From Leptobrachium leishanense (Eukaryota; Chordata; Amphibia; Anura; Megophryidae), in contig CM019065.1 of NCBI GenBank assembly GCA_009667805.1, positions 22,471,822 through 22,535,821 of the forward strand: DNA of 64,000 bases, written 5' to 3'. Numbering within the stretch: the stretch's first letter is position 1; every line of letters starts with the position of its first letter. The notes beneath the pieces were generated by a model. The model saw nothing but the letters and a program-made list of their open reading frames with translations, made no database searches and had not been told where the DNA came from. A program made the translations under genes and the position numbers. Of this stretch, positions 1 through 29,663 are shown in pieces.

Positions 1-540
1 CTTTATTTATAGATTTTTTAGGATATTTTAAGCATTTTTCTGATTTTTTTTTAAAAAATTCAGTTTTTTTTTTTTTTTTCACTTTACTTCTTTTTTCTGT
101 AACAGCCCTTTTTATTATCATTCCCTGGACCTCATATGTAAATTTCAGACATTTTCGCTCAGTAGTTTCTTTGCAAACAGCTTTTCACTTTTCAAACATT
201 CAAGCAAACTGTTTTTCTAATTTATTCACTTCCCTCTGTCTGCGGTCTCAGCTTTTTCCGGTGGCTTCACTGCGTGTGATTGGCTCCTGCTCGGGTTTTT
301 CCGTGGTTTACGGCAGGTTAATCCAGATTTTTTTGTGGGTTTTCGGTGTGCATTCGCTGGGTTTTGCGGTTCGTTTTCGTCAGGTTTGCGGCAGCTTTTC
401 CCTGCAATTCGGGGACCCTGTGGTGCTTGCTGAATACACCGCAGGGTCACCGAAATGGGATCATCAAAAGGAACCGAATTGAAAAGAACGAAAAGTCACC
501 GAACGTGCAGTGACTTTTCGAATCTCTTTGAATAACCCTG
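1..540. mobile_element. MITE of the CAGGGTTATTC family, copy A (cut by window start)
   Basis: The right end reads CTCTTTGAATAACCCTG at 540 and is followed by TAT. The internal sequence is the reverse complement of the full copies at 18367-19271 and 40803-41721, including a stretch ending in repeated T runs. The left end is outside the window. The family has 3-bp A/T-only target duplications (seen in other copies), which suggests PIF/Harbinger-type transposition; no transposase is present. Confidence 0.75.
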
Positions 541-842
541 TATCTCTTACCTTTCCAATGATACCTTGTATGTCCCTCTATCATGTAGGGTTCCTGAGAT
601 ACAGGGGTCTAAATGATTGCAAATTGTATTATTTTTTTTACAGAGCAAGGCGCCCCCCTGTGGTAGGCGCCTGGAGGCACATGCCTACACTGCCTAATTA
701 TAAATCCGGCCCTGCCTACATACAGACTGAATGCTAAAACAAGAACAAGCAAACAAAAAAAATAAACCTTAGGGCATTATAACGAGTCAGGTGTAATCTT
801 AAAACCAGAGCTGTGGGAAAGTTATCAACTTCATAGACTTTA

Positions 843-1307
843 AGGCTAGGGTCAGACGAACGCAGTCTGAGCGCATTCTGTGCGCGTGCATAACGGACAG
901 ACGTTCTGACGGAAGATACTGTAGACACCACACGGTCCGTTTTACAGATGTAGAAAACAAAAGGCAATCATGGGTAACAAAATTAATATGAAAATGATAA
1001 AAATTGGTACATGATATGAAAAGCCATTTTGTGCGTCAAGGTGGTGGACGTCGCAAATGCGGTCCGTCTGACTTTGTGTCATCACTCAAACAGAACCCTA
1101 CGCGGACGTGGCGCACTCTTTGCTTCTGTCTAGCGGTTGTACGTTCTTGCATAACTTGCGTCCGTTTGCCACGTGCGTTGTGTGTGCGCAGTTCGGTGCG
1201 CACGTACTTCGTGTGTGGGTCTCTAATGCTCATGATTCTATGCTACGACGGACGTTAAACTGTGCGGCAACAAGGACGTGATCACTGTGTTCGTCTGACA
1301 CGAGCCT
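843..1307. mobile_element. MITE of the AGGCTAGGGTCAGAC family, copy 1
   Basis: The left end is AGGCTAGGGTCAGAC after TA. The right end, GTCTGACACGAGCCT, is a diverged inverted copy. The interior is CpG-rich and related to copies at 44312-44735 and 59480-59906. Its non-coding, hairpin-like interior identifies it as a TA-target MITE. The right-hand flank is AA instead of TA, so this copy is worn. Confidence 0.7.
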
Positions 1308-1960
1308 AAAGGCCTGGTTAAGTTTACACCAGATTTGGAATCAACCCTTGGCAGACCTGCCAATTTCGTCATGTCTGGGATCTGGTGAAAGGGGGTGTGG
1401 CAGCAGAGGGGGTGTGGCCATGACATGATTTGCCTCATTCCCATCAAAGTCATGCCCTCAAAAGGGGTGAGTCACATCAGCGCTTGTTGGCCGGGGTAGG
1501 CAGCTGCCTTGCCCAGGAACCAATTGGGGCTGCTCATGTAGTCATGTTGAAGAAAAAGGCTGATTTAACCATTTAAGCACCATGAGAGGCATGAAACAGA
1601 GGCTTGCAATGCTTTTTCCCTCAGGCCTCCTGAAAACTGGATGACATTCTAGGCCTACCAGGTTATCGGGAGGTCTGAGAGAAAATCAGGTGTCATGCAG
1701 CGTGACCGTGTGAGTTGACAGGTCTGAGTTGGAATGTAGCCCTAGCTTGGGGATGCCAACAAATGGAGGTATAATGAGACCACAACCCTGTGACTTTGCT
1801 GCTGGCGGCATTCACATATGCACAAGCAACACTATAATACACTACAGTAAGCTCATTTGAAAGGCAGAGGACTCCCCTGCTGGTCAACTATCGCTACTGC
1901 AGGATGTGTCCGTGACATTGTGGGTGGAGTTCACTAAATGGAGATTTTCTTCCACAACAA
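1308..1960. other. No feature recognised
   Basis: Short shadow reading frames only. No terminal repeats, exons or RNA genes were recognised here. Confidence 0.6.
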
Positions 1961-1964
1961 ATTT

Positions 1965-2290
1965 GAGATTGTGAAGATAGTCACCTAAGACTTGGGGTAC
2001 ATGGACCTAAATATGCTTTTGAGAGATATGGGACTGTGAGTTTAGGTGGGCCTGATATTTCTTATTGTTCCCCAGCACTCTCCTATGATAAGGTCACCCT
2101 GTACCTACCATTGTAGGTACCGGGTGTCCATGCTCTCTGTGCCCTATTTCCTGATTTCTGTGTTATATTATTCCCTGATGTTTTTATTGTAGAGTGTCAT
2201 GTTGTATATGCTGTGCTGTTTCCCTTATTTGTACCGTGTCCTTTATGGTTTCTTTGTTGTCCCAAGGTGTTTCTCTGTGTTCCCATCTAA
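1965..2290. repeat. Dispersed repeat R1, copy 1 (inverted copy at ~22470-22770)
   Basis: Reading 22770 downward on the minus strand gives a diverged match to this stretch, starting with ACTTGGGGTACATGGACCT and continuing through a TATGGGACTGTG segment and a CTCTCCTATG segment. A polyadenylation-like AATAAAG follows at ~2514, so an LTR-type origin is possible but unproven. Confidence 0.6.
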
Positions 2291-2299
2291 CCCCCAGGA

Positions 2300-4370
2300 C
2301 CTGGATTAAACCAGATCTCTGCCACCTCCCTAGGAATTTGTGGAAACCATTTCTGTAATCACTGCACATGGTGGGGAGGGGAGTTCCTTCCTTTGTCTTT
2401 TACATCAAAGCATGTGCGTGGGAGGTAGTGGCTTTTCAGTGTGGTAATGTCTAGCCTGTTATACCTTTGATCTTCTGCCCATCCCCTGTGTGTTTTGTCC
2501 CATTGTAAACTCTAAATAAAGGCGGTGTATGTTCTGAGTTCACCCTACAAGGAGCTCTGGCTATTGACTGTTTGGGATTGAGCCAGAATCATTAATACTT
2601 TAGGATACTGAGAGGAGAGGGAACCCACCCTGGGTACTCAACCCTGTTGAGATGAGATGTGATCTGTTATAGGTATAGGGACTCACGCAGGCAGGTTTGT
2701 GGTATAAATGGCTGCTGCTGGCAACACTACCCCTGCACAAAATAGCTTATTGCAGAGGTAATTAAAGTGTTAAACATTAGCCAACCCCCTATGGCAACAC
2801 CTGCAAAATTTGAATATAATGGGTAGGGGGATATCCCTTTTACATTTTATTGCTTTAATGGGAGGGGTACTATTTTTATTTTTATGTTTAATTTATTTAG
2901 GGGTTAATTGGACATAGGGGGTCCTCTGGAGGCCATGGATTTTTGGATGGGGAGCGGCCTGCCCACTCTCCATATATTTCCCTAACTCGAAGGCTTAGGG
3001 CTTGCTGGGGGCACCCTTACGCCATTAGACCACAGAGCTGACATTCTGGACAGGGACGCATAACATCTTGGCCATTGAAATTCACCGCAATGTTGCACAA
3101 CCCTGCCTCACACCTGGGCAAATCCTGGCTTACCAGACCGAAATGCCCCACTGCGAGATGCTTGGCTCATGCATCATGCCCATGTGGAAAGCTCCTGCAG
3201 GAGCCCAACGTGGAGTAAACTTCATGTGGTCACTGGTCAATTTCTGGAGCAATGCAAAGGAATTTAATTTACTTCAAATTAATTTGTTTGCATATAGGCT
3301 CCAGAAAGTGCAACCAAGTTATCAGTGCTTTGGACAAGTCAAATGGAGAGCTATATATCAATGCCTAGGTGAACAAGCAGTACAAGAATAAAACTTAACT
3401 TTTAATAAGATAAACAAGTAAAAATCCCTCACTACATAAGCGGAGATATCAGACAGGTGGCTCAAAGTAAAAGAGCAACAGTACAACAAAAAATGAGAAT
3501 AAGCCAGTGAATAAAAAAAGCTGCTCTACCTTAGCTCCCAACTTTACCGGGGCCTGTCCTGATGAAGCCGGCACAGTATAATGCGAAACATGTTGACGTT
3601 ATGCCCAGTCAATATTCTTTATGCCTTCTAAAATAATTTCTACTCTGGCAATGGTTTAATTTGTCTCTTCCCTGTTATATGGAGTTTGGTGGCTTGCACA
3701 ACCCCCTTCTCCACTTTCCTGGGTTCAATATATTTATGAGGTCTGCTTGCAGTGAACCTATCAGTTCTTTTCCTCTCTTTACTTTGCTATAAATACAATC
3801 CCTCGAAGGATTGTTTTCTTGCTTATTGAGGCGCTTTGATCACAAAGAATTTGGGCACTGCTACAAGTTACACAGACTCACTTATACACTTTGTCCTTGA
3901 CAAATCCAGTGTACTCAGGGAACTAACTTTTAATATTGTGTTTCTTTGTTACACTTGTATGTGTTTTTTTTTATGTTATTATACATGTAATCGAGCATTA
4001 TAGCCAGCAGGGGGAACCCTCTGCCTGTCAAATAAGCTTACTGTCTCTAAAATGTACTATGAAGGGTACGGTCACGTTCGCTATCACATTCACCCTTGAT
4101 GACCGTGGTGAAGACAGACCTCTAAATCCTCCGATCCTTGAATGGTTGGGACCACTAACTCTATGTCTCCCAGCCAGGGAAACAGACCCACCAGTAACAC
4201 AGAAAATTATTTTGTGTTACTAGCTGCAGATCTCAGGACAGGGCCTGCACTTAGGCAAAAAGGGTTACCCTTAACGGCAGTTGAGGAATACACAAGGGGC
4301 CAGAAAGAGCTTGGTCATTAAAACAGTCTGGATTGGAAACAGAGAGGGTTCTCATAAAATTCGGGTTGGC
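2300..4370. other. Unclassified, probably repeat-derived
   Basis: No convincing gene. A motif at ~3555-3605, CCTGATGAAGCCGGC followed by GCGAAACATGTTGACG, resembles a sequence often seen in frog dispersed repeats. No boundaries could be set. Confidence 0.45.
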
Positions 4371-4378
4371 AACAGACA

Positions 4379-4530
4379 GAATACACTCTGAGTCAGCGTT
4401 ATGCAGGGTCAGTATACACTCTGAGTCAGCGTTATACAGGGCCAGTATACACTCTGAGTCAGCATTATGCAGGGCCAGTATACACTCTGAGTCAGCGTGG
4501 GACAGGATCAGCATACACTCTGAGTCAGCT
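4379..4530. repeat. 33-bp minisatellite, about 5 copies
   Basis: The core CACTCTGAGTCAGC recurs every 33 bp. Because 33 is a multiple of three, both strands show repetitive open frames, which are not genes. Confidence 0.85.
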
Positions 4531-4535
4531 CTGGG

Positions 4536-5380
4536 CATAGCACACATACAAGCCTGGTCAGAGAGAGAATAGTCAAGAAGGCAGTCCGAGTCAATAACAA
4601 TCAGGGTCATCATGGTTCAGCAACAAAATCAAAGAATCAGTGACTCGCAAAAAACGGTACACTCAGCGATGCGGGAAGGAACTCCATGGCAAGGCGATGA
4701 GGAATTTGCGTGCCCTGCATTTAAGGCTGATGGCTCCGCGTCATCATGCCTCGCCCCGCCCCCTGATTAGGCACATGAACGCCAGCGCAGCCCGGATGCT
4801 TGACACCCGGCCGGTGCCTGACCCCCTCCCGAGACCCCCCAGGCGCCGAGGATGTGACAGGTACATTCATTTTTACACTGTCTGCAATGGAAAGTCATTT
4901 TCCATAAATCCACTGGGTCCTGTCACTGGATTGATGGAAAATAAATTGATAGTGAATGGCTTAATCTATTGACTAAAGTTACAAGACCCGTAATAAAAAT
5001 TTAATTCTTTGATGATACTTTTTTCTGTTTTATTTACGTTTGTTTTTTTATGTTATTTTTTATTTAAATTACTGTTTTTTATATAAACTTATACCATATG
5101 ATATATGGATCAATAACTTTGATAACCAATAAGATGAAAGTTTATTATGAACTTCTATTTTCTATATTCGGTTTTAGAATGTGGCCTTTTGAAAACTGAG
5201 GGTTTTTTGGAACTAATTGCCATTGTTAACCATAAATATAATTATTTCATCAACCCATTCACTTATTCACACCCACACCATCCAGGATGGATTATGCAGA
5301 GGACAATGGTGGTATGTAAACAGGTCACATGTTTATTGATGATAAACCAATGGAATAATCATTATTTACCTGTATAACTA
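4536..5380. other. No feature recognised downstream of V2R-A
   Basis: The first ~320 bp are GC-rich, the rest AT-rich. Apart from the candidate poly(A) signal nothing is recognisable. Confidence 0.6.
5332..5337 (-). other. Candidate poly(A) signal for V2R-A
   Basis: An AATAAA on the minus strand lies about 45 nt past the V2R-A stop codon. This is the only reason for the call; the hexamer is common by chance in this AT-rich sequence. Confidence 0.3.
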
Positions 5381-5382
5381 TG

Positions 5383-23909
<18,527 letters not shown>

Positions 23910-24009
23910 TTTCTTCAGTGAGATTATGGATCTGCAATGGGTTCCCAAGCTCCTCCAGGTTGAAAGACAAGTCCTGGGTAGAAAAAAAACCCCAGAAGAG
24001 ATAAGATGT

Positions 24010-24108
24010 AAAAAATACTTTGTATATATTAGTAACTCTGTTCTTTTTTTGCTATAAATAGGAAACCATTTTTATTTTATTCCTAGAACTCCTGAGGATT
24101 TAAACATA
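24010..24108. repeat. ~95-bp sequence shared with the inside of copy C
   Basis: AACTCTGTTCTTTTTTTGCT followed by ATAAATAGGAAACC and CTGAGGATTTAAACATA occurs here and at 19927-20025 with few differences. Here it lies just outside the left terminus of copy D; in copy C it is inside the element. Confidence 0.85.
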
Positions 24109-24850
24109 CAGGGTTATTCAAAGAGAATCGAAAAGCCACTGCACGTTCGGTGACTTTCCGTTCTCTTCAATTCGGTTCGATTTGGCGATCCCATTTCAGC
24201 GACCCTGCGGTGGATTCAGCAAGCACCACAGGGTCCCCAAATTGCAGGGAAAGATCACCGCAAACCCGACGAAAACTCACCGCAAAACGAGGGCAAACGC
24301 ACTCCGACACCCACAAAAACATCTGAATTAACCCGCCGAAAACGCCGGAAAAACAGAGCAGGAGCCGATCACACACAGCGTAGCCGCCGGAAAAACACGA
24401 CACCACAGACGAATGGAGTGAAAAACAAAACAAAACAGTATGCTTGAATGTTTGAAAAGTGAAACGCTCAGGCTTATTCAAAGAGATCCGAATTGCTGGC
24501 GAAAGGTAACTGAATGCTGAAATTCAGCGTTTGGTTACCTTTCCTGGCCATTCGGCTATCCAGAGAGCAGGCAGTTTGCCAAATGTTGGCGAATTGCCTT
24601 TACATACGGTGCCTATTCGGTGCCTGTTCAAGGACAGTGAAATCCCCATAGCTTCGTCTATTCAGAGAACAAAAACCAGCAGTGAAAAGTTGCCGAAATG
24701 CCCTGCCATTCGGTGGTTTCATTTGACAGGTTTATTCAGGAGAATAGTTTTTATTAGATATTGTTTTAATACAATATCTAATAAAACATTGATTATAATA
24801 TTCTGCAGTAAAAAGTCTCTTTATTTTTAGATTTTTTAGGATCTTTTAGT
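24109..24850. mobile_element. CAGGGTTATTC-family MITE, copy D (composite, halves inverted)
   Basis: 24109-24468 matches the left part of the family. At 24469 a second terminus CAGGCTTATTCAAAGAG begins, and the following ~380 bp match the family's right half in inverted orientation. Related 3' sequence resumes at 25037-25147. This looks like two elements colliding or a rearranged copy. Confidence 0.75.
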
Positions 24851-24895
24851 GTCATGGGGTGGGATGTATTGTCACTGGGTGGGATATATTGTCAC

Positions 24896-25816
24896 TAGGG
24901 GTGGGCTGCCGGTTGCAATCGGTTCGAAGTCCGATTCGAACATCGGCTGTTCGAAAATATGGGAACTTCAAACTTTTAGGGACGTTTGAGGAAAGCTCGA
25001 AAAAATTTTTTTTAAAAATTAAAAAAAAAAAAAAAAGATCCTAAAAAATCTAAAAATAAAGAAACTCTTTACTGCAGAATAGAATAATAAACAGTTTATT
25101 AGATATTGAATTAAAACAGGAATATTTTTAACATTGAAGCCTATGGAATTCATAAACATTTGCCACTCATTGTTGGTCAAACATTTCCCACTCCTTGTTG
25201 GTCAAACATTTCCCACTCATTGTTGGTCAAACATTTCCCACCCTTTGTTGGTCAAACATTTCCCACTCCTTGATGGTCAGACATTTCCCACTCCTTGTTG
25301 GTCAAACATTTCCTACTCCTTGTTGGTCAAACATTCCCCACTCATTGTTGGTCAAACATTTCCCACTCCTTGTTGGTCAAACATTCCCACTCATTGCTGG
25401 TCAAACATTTCAAACCCACTGTTGGTCAAACATTTCCCACTCCTTGTTGGTCAATCATTTCCCACTCACTGTTGGTCAAACATTTCCCATGGCTTCAAAT
25501 CGCGTTTCAACATGAGCAAAAGTGGTAAAAATGAGCTCAGTGCATAGCGGTGAAATGTCTCAGCACTCACCAGTGAAAGGGTTAAAAACATTTTTTTTTC
25601 ATTGTTTCCTGTCCTCCAGGGCAGTACATGGACCCCCATACACCTTTTATGGCCAATATCTTGCATATATGCCCTCTGGAGGGGACCTTAGCTTTCGAAC
25701 GTTCACGCCCCATTGACTTGCATGCTGTTTGAATTGTGTTTGAGTTTGCGGTCGAACCTTTTCAGGTGGTCGAGTTTGAATGCGAACCAAACAGGGGGGT
25801 GTTCGGCCAATCATTA
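24896..25816. mobile_element. hAT-type MITE inserted in minisatellite M19
   Basis: The left terminus TAGGGGTGGGC follows ATTGTCAC; the right terminus GGCCAATCATTA precedes TTTGTCAC. This is an 8-bp duplication with one mismatch, taken from the minisatellite. The right part (CTTTTATGGCCAATATCTT, CATATATGCCCTCTGGAGG) matches the TAGGGATGAGC hAT family at 54720-55962. It carries a 25-bp minisatellite and a piece of the CAGGGTTATTC MITE. Confidence 0.8.
25164..25492. repeat. 25-bp minisatellite, about 13 copies
   Basis: The unit is TTGGTCAAACATTTCCCACT plus CCTTG, with small variants. It lies inside the hAT MITE 24896-25816. The open frames through it are artefacts of repetition. Confidence 0.93.
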
Positions 25817-26299
25817 TTTGTCACGTGGTGGGACGTTTTGTCACGGGGTGGGATATATTGTCACAGGGTGGGATATATTGTCGCAGTGTGGGAAATATTG
25901 TTACAGGTTGTGATGTATTGTCACAGGGTGGTATATATTGTCACGTGGTGGTGTGTATTGTCATAGGGTCGGATATATTGTCAAGGGGTGGGATGTATTG
26001 TCACGAGGTGGGATATATTGTTACAGGTTGGGATATATTGTCACGGGTGGGATGTATTGTTGTCAGGTGGGATATATTGTCACGAGGTGGGGTGTATTGT
26101 CACATGGTGGGATGTATTGTCACGTGGTGGGATATATTGTCAGAGGGTGGGATATATTGTCGCCGGGTGGGATATAGTGTTATGAGGTAGGATGTATTGT
26201 CACAGGGTGGGATGTATAGCCACGGGGTGGGATATATTGTCACAGGGTGGGATGTACTTGTCACAGGGTGGGTATAGTGCCACTGGGTGGAATATATTA

Positions 26300-26725
26300 G
26301 GAGCAAGTGAACAGCCAGTTCTTGAATTTCATATGTTGGACGCAGAAAAATGGGCGAAAAGATCTGAGTGACTGTGACACGGGCCAAATAGTGACAGTCA
26401 GACGACTGGGTCACAGCATCTCCAAAAGGGCAAGTCTGTGGGGTGTTTCCGATTTGCAGTGGTTAGTATGACCAAAAGTGGTGCAAGGAAGAGCAACCGA
26501 TGACTGGCATCAGGGTCATTGGCACCCAAGGCTCATTGATGCACGTGGGGAGTGAAGACGAGCCCATCTGGTCCTTTCACACAGAAGAGAAACTGAAGCT
26601 CAAATCGCTGAAAAACCTAATGCTTGCAGTGATAGAAAGAAACCACATACCGACCTTCATGGCCATGGCAGCAGTGGCTGTCTTCATCAGGATAATGCCT
26701 TCTGCCACACTAGTCAGTGTACATT
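26300..26725 (+). pseudogene. Tc1-like transposase relic (longer copy)
   Basis: It starts with the same junction as 11666-11862, then continues through AAGGCTCATTGATGCACGTG to a segment encoding MAMAAVAVFIRIMPSAT, which corresponds to the DNA just before the second catalytic Asp in this family. Frameshifts and internal loss are evident. The right part of the gene is missing. Confidence 0.7.
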
Positions 26726-27025
26726 GTTAAGATATTCGGTTTTGTTGAGGGACTCGGTAGAGTTCCTTGAATGTGTATAAGGGAGTGAGTATGAACTGTA
26801 CAATACAAGTGAATAATGTGCAAGAGGTCATCAACTGTGATTGTGTGTATGTACATATTTGCATGTCACAAATAGATGAACCAGAGCAGAGAGATCAGAA
26901 ATCCCTGTCATTGATTCTTGGTCAAATTTATAAAAGTAGAAAACCATCAATAAAGTTGCAATGGCATAAGAAGCTATTTTCAAGGAAATTAACATTTAAC
27001 ATTGCATTTGATTACTGTAAACATC

Positions 27026-27028
27026 TAT

Positions 27029-27093
<65 letters not shown>

Positions 27094-27137
27094 CCATATC
27101 TATCTATCTATCCATCCCATATCTATCTTTCTATGAT
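27026..27137. repeat. (ATCT)n microsatellite
   Basis: About 20 tetranucleotide units, then imperfect CTATCTATC units with CCATCCCAT interruptions. Confidence 0.97.
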
Positions 27138-27139
27138 TA

Positions 27140-28105
27140 GTACTGCATGATATTCTTATTGTACCTTATGCTGTCGTCACCTCAATCCGTTTTGAAGTGA
27201 ATTGTCTATTTATACTTGGAGAGAATTGACCATTGTGGTAATTGATTTCTTTGTGTTGATGAGATGATGTCTCGGCGCTGGTTATGGCGCTCCAGGGAAT
27301 AGATAGGATGGCAGCTGTATCACATAATGTGCATATCCGTGTTCAGAGAAGTGACAGGTTGGGATCTTGGACATTTCATTTTGGGAGTTATTTATTCCCA
27401 GCCATGGGACAGACAATACACACTGATAAAAAAAATTGCTCCCTACGTCCCTCTACACAAAATACAGAGACTCGAAGCATAACGAGAAAACAATTAGCTT
27501 ATTGTATCACAGAAACCAACAAGGTATTGCTGTGAATCACTGCAGGTTGACCAGACCTCGTCCTGTAATTAATGCTCACAGTTCTATGTTAAATATTATT
27601 ATTCTGTAATTTAGTCTTTATCAGTTAGGGATTAATTTAATTCAGCCCAATGACTGAAAACACTGCTTTTTCTGCTGTTTTTTGTGTATTTTTTAATTCA
27701 GGAGTTTCAAATATGCATTTTTCAGGTTTTCGATTCCTGAGACAATTTTGGCTCAAATATCATCTTTTTCGGCTGTACTTTTCAAAGCAAATATTGGTTT
27801 TAGTGATTCAATGCCACTGTTTCTAGATGCCTAAAAAATAAGATATACTAAAAGCTGTTGATAAATGTTTTATTGGGGGCTTGTTGCACTGTGTAATGCA
27901 GGGATCCTCACTGTTTTTTGTTCGGGAGTCACAGCAATAGATCAATCAAGAGGAGAGCCGCATTACTGAAATACCTGTGGCCAATCAGTTTGCTCCCCCC
28001 CAAATACTGTATATTTTAAGCCTGTAATACAGACAACTGTGACACTTCTATATATTTTTAAATTGAGCCAAGAAGAAAAAATTCTAGCTTTAATCAATAT
28101 GGAGA
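27140..28105. other. No gene recognised; one possible repeat trace
   Basis: Mostly unremarkable AT-rich sequence. GCAGGGATCCTCACTG at ~27898 resembles the CAGGGATCTC end of the small hAT MITE at 7095, but no partner end was found. Confidence 0.5.
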
Positions 28106-28106
28106 T

Positions 28107-28330
28107 TAGACATGCGCACAATGAAAAAATTTGTTTAATTTTGGATCGATTCGTTACGCTCTTTAATTGATTTTGTTGCCTCCATTTTCTTACTGTGACT
28201 CATATTTTGGCTCAGTTCGTTATTTCGCGAGATTAGTAATTCATATTTCATAATCGTTTTTTTTGTTTTTTTTATTCGTTATTTCGTTTTCATTCATTAT
28301 TTCGGAATGGTGAAACGGATGAATTAATTA
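28107..28330. mobile_element. Partial element with TAGACATG terminus
   Basis: It begins TAGACATGCGCAC and continues with runs rich in TTCGTTATTTCG. The same terminus style opens the 3.49-kb palindrome at 58807. No matching right end was identified, so the boundary is approximate. Confidence 0.45.
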
Positions 28331-28380
28331 TGATAGGTTAGGGTTAAAAAAATAGGGTTAAAAGATACAGTAATCCCCTT

Positions 28381-28416
28381 GTCCTTGGTGCTGAAATAGG
28401 TTTCAGCACCAAGGAC
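28381..28416. repeat. Perfect 16-bp stem hairpin
   Basis: GTCCTTGGTGCTGAAA, then loop TAGG, then TTTCAGCACCAAGGAC. A second, imperfect stem-loop lies at ~28571-28622 (CTGCTAGCGGAATGC against GCATTCCACTAGCAG). Confidence 0.9.
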
Positions 28417-28861
28417 AGCAGCACCGTGGGTTTGGGAGCAAAAAAGTCCCCCTGTCCAGTATATATACAGGACTCGAGTCCTATGGGAATGATCAGGAAC
28501 AGCATTCTTGCACTTCTCCCGCAGCGGGAACATAGCGGAAATGCAGGTTCCTGCTGTGGGCTGATAAAGTTTATTGCTGGGACTGCTAGCGGAATGCAAT
28601 AACAGCATTCCACTAGCAGCCCCCTCAACTCGCCACATGTTCCTCCGAGCGCCTGCATGCTCCCTCGCATGGCTGTCATCCTCAGCAATGTGAAGGCTGT
28701 GATGCGGCATACAGCCGAGATCTCGTGAGTTCTCGTGAGAGTGCATCCCAGCCTTCAGAAGCTGGCGACTGCATGCTGGAGCATGCTGGCGCTATGAGGA
28801 ACACACAGGTCACCTGATCCTGATGTCTGTGCTGGGTAAGTATAATTCTAGCGGTCTGACT

Positions 28862-29550
28862 GTGCCTGGGGATATTCAATTCTAGGGGCCTTGCCTGGGT
28901 ATATAAAATTATGGGGGCCTTGTCTGGGTATATATAATTCTGGTGGTCCGTGCTGGTTATACATAATTCTGGGGGTCTGTGCTGGATATATAATTCTTGG
29001 GGTCTGTTCGGAGTATATACAATTATGGGGGCTTGTCTGGGTATATATAATTCTGGGGGTCTGTGCCTGGGTATATATAATTCTGGGGGTCTGTGCCTGG
29101 GTATATAAAATTCTGGGGCCTTGCCTGGGTATATATAATTCTGGGGGCCTGTGCTGGGTATATATAATTATGGGGCCTTGCCTGGGTATATACAATTCTG
29201 GGGGCCTGTGCTGGGTATTTATAATTATAATTATAATTCTGGGGCCTCTGCCTGGGTATATATAATTCTGGGGGCTCTGTGCCTGTGTATACATAATTCT
29301 GGGGGGCCTTGACTGGGTATACATAATTATGGGGGTCTGTGCCTGTTTTTCTATAATTCTGGGGGGTCTGTGCTTGTTTATATATAATTCTGGGGGGACT
29401 GTGCCTGGGCATATAAAATTCTGGGAGGGGATTCTGTGCCGGGGTGTATATACAATTCTGGGGGGGGTCTGTGCCTGGGTATATATAATTCTGGGAATCT
29501 GTGCCTGGGTATATATAATTCTGGGGGTCTGTGCCTGATTATACATGATT
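28862..29550. repeat. ~29-bp minisatellite, about 24 copies
   Basis: Units of the type GGTATATATAATTCTGGGGG plus TCTGTGCCT, with length variation. Long frames on both strands across it are repeat artefacts. Confidence 0.95.
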
Positions 29551-29663
29551 CTTGAGGTGTGTGTATATGTGTATATATTTTTTTTTCTTCAGGTTATGGG
29601 GTTTTGGAATTCTTGGGTGAGTTCCCTCACTTTTTTCTCCAGTATTTGACCCTTGTAAATATA

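Larger units (their letters stand above)
24852..26300. repeat. 19-20-bp minisatellite M19, array 2 (split by a hAT MITE)
   Basis: Units such as GGTGGGATATATTGTCAC occupy 24852-24895 and 25817-26300. The interruption is the hAT-type MITE at 24896-25816. It is the same unit as the array in V2R-A intron 3. Confidence 0.93.

Noticed and set aside
25134..25547. 137-codon frame with GQTFPTHCWSNIS-type repeats
   Set aside because: 25-bp minisatellite inside a hAT MITE; three overlapping frames give equivalent translations.
28848..29546. 232-codon minus-strand frame rich in Pro, Tyr, Ile and Gln
   Set aside because: Product of the ~29-bp minisatellite; open frames exist on both strands and depend on repeat phase.
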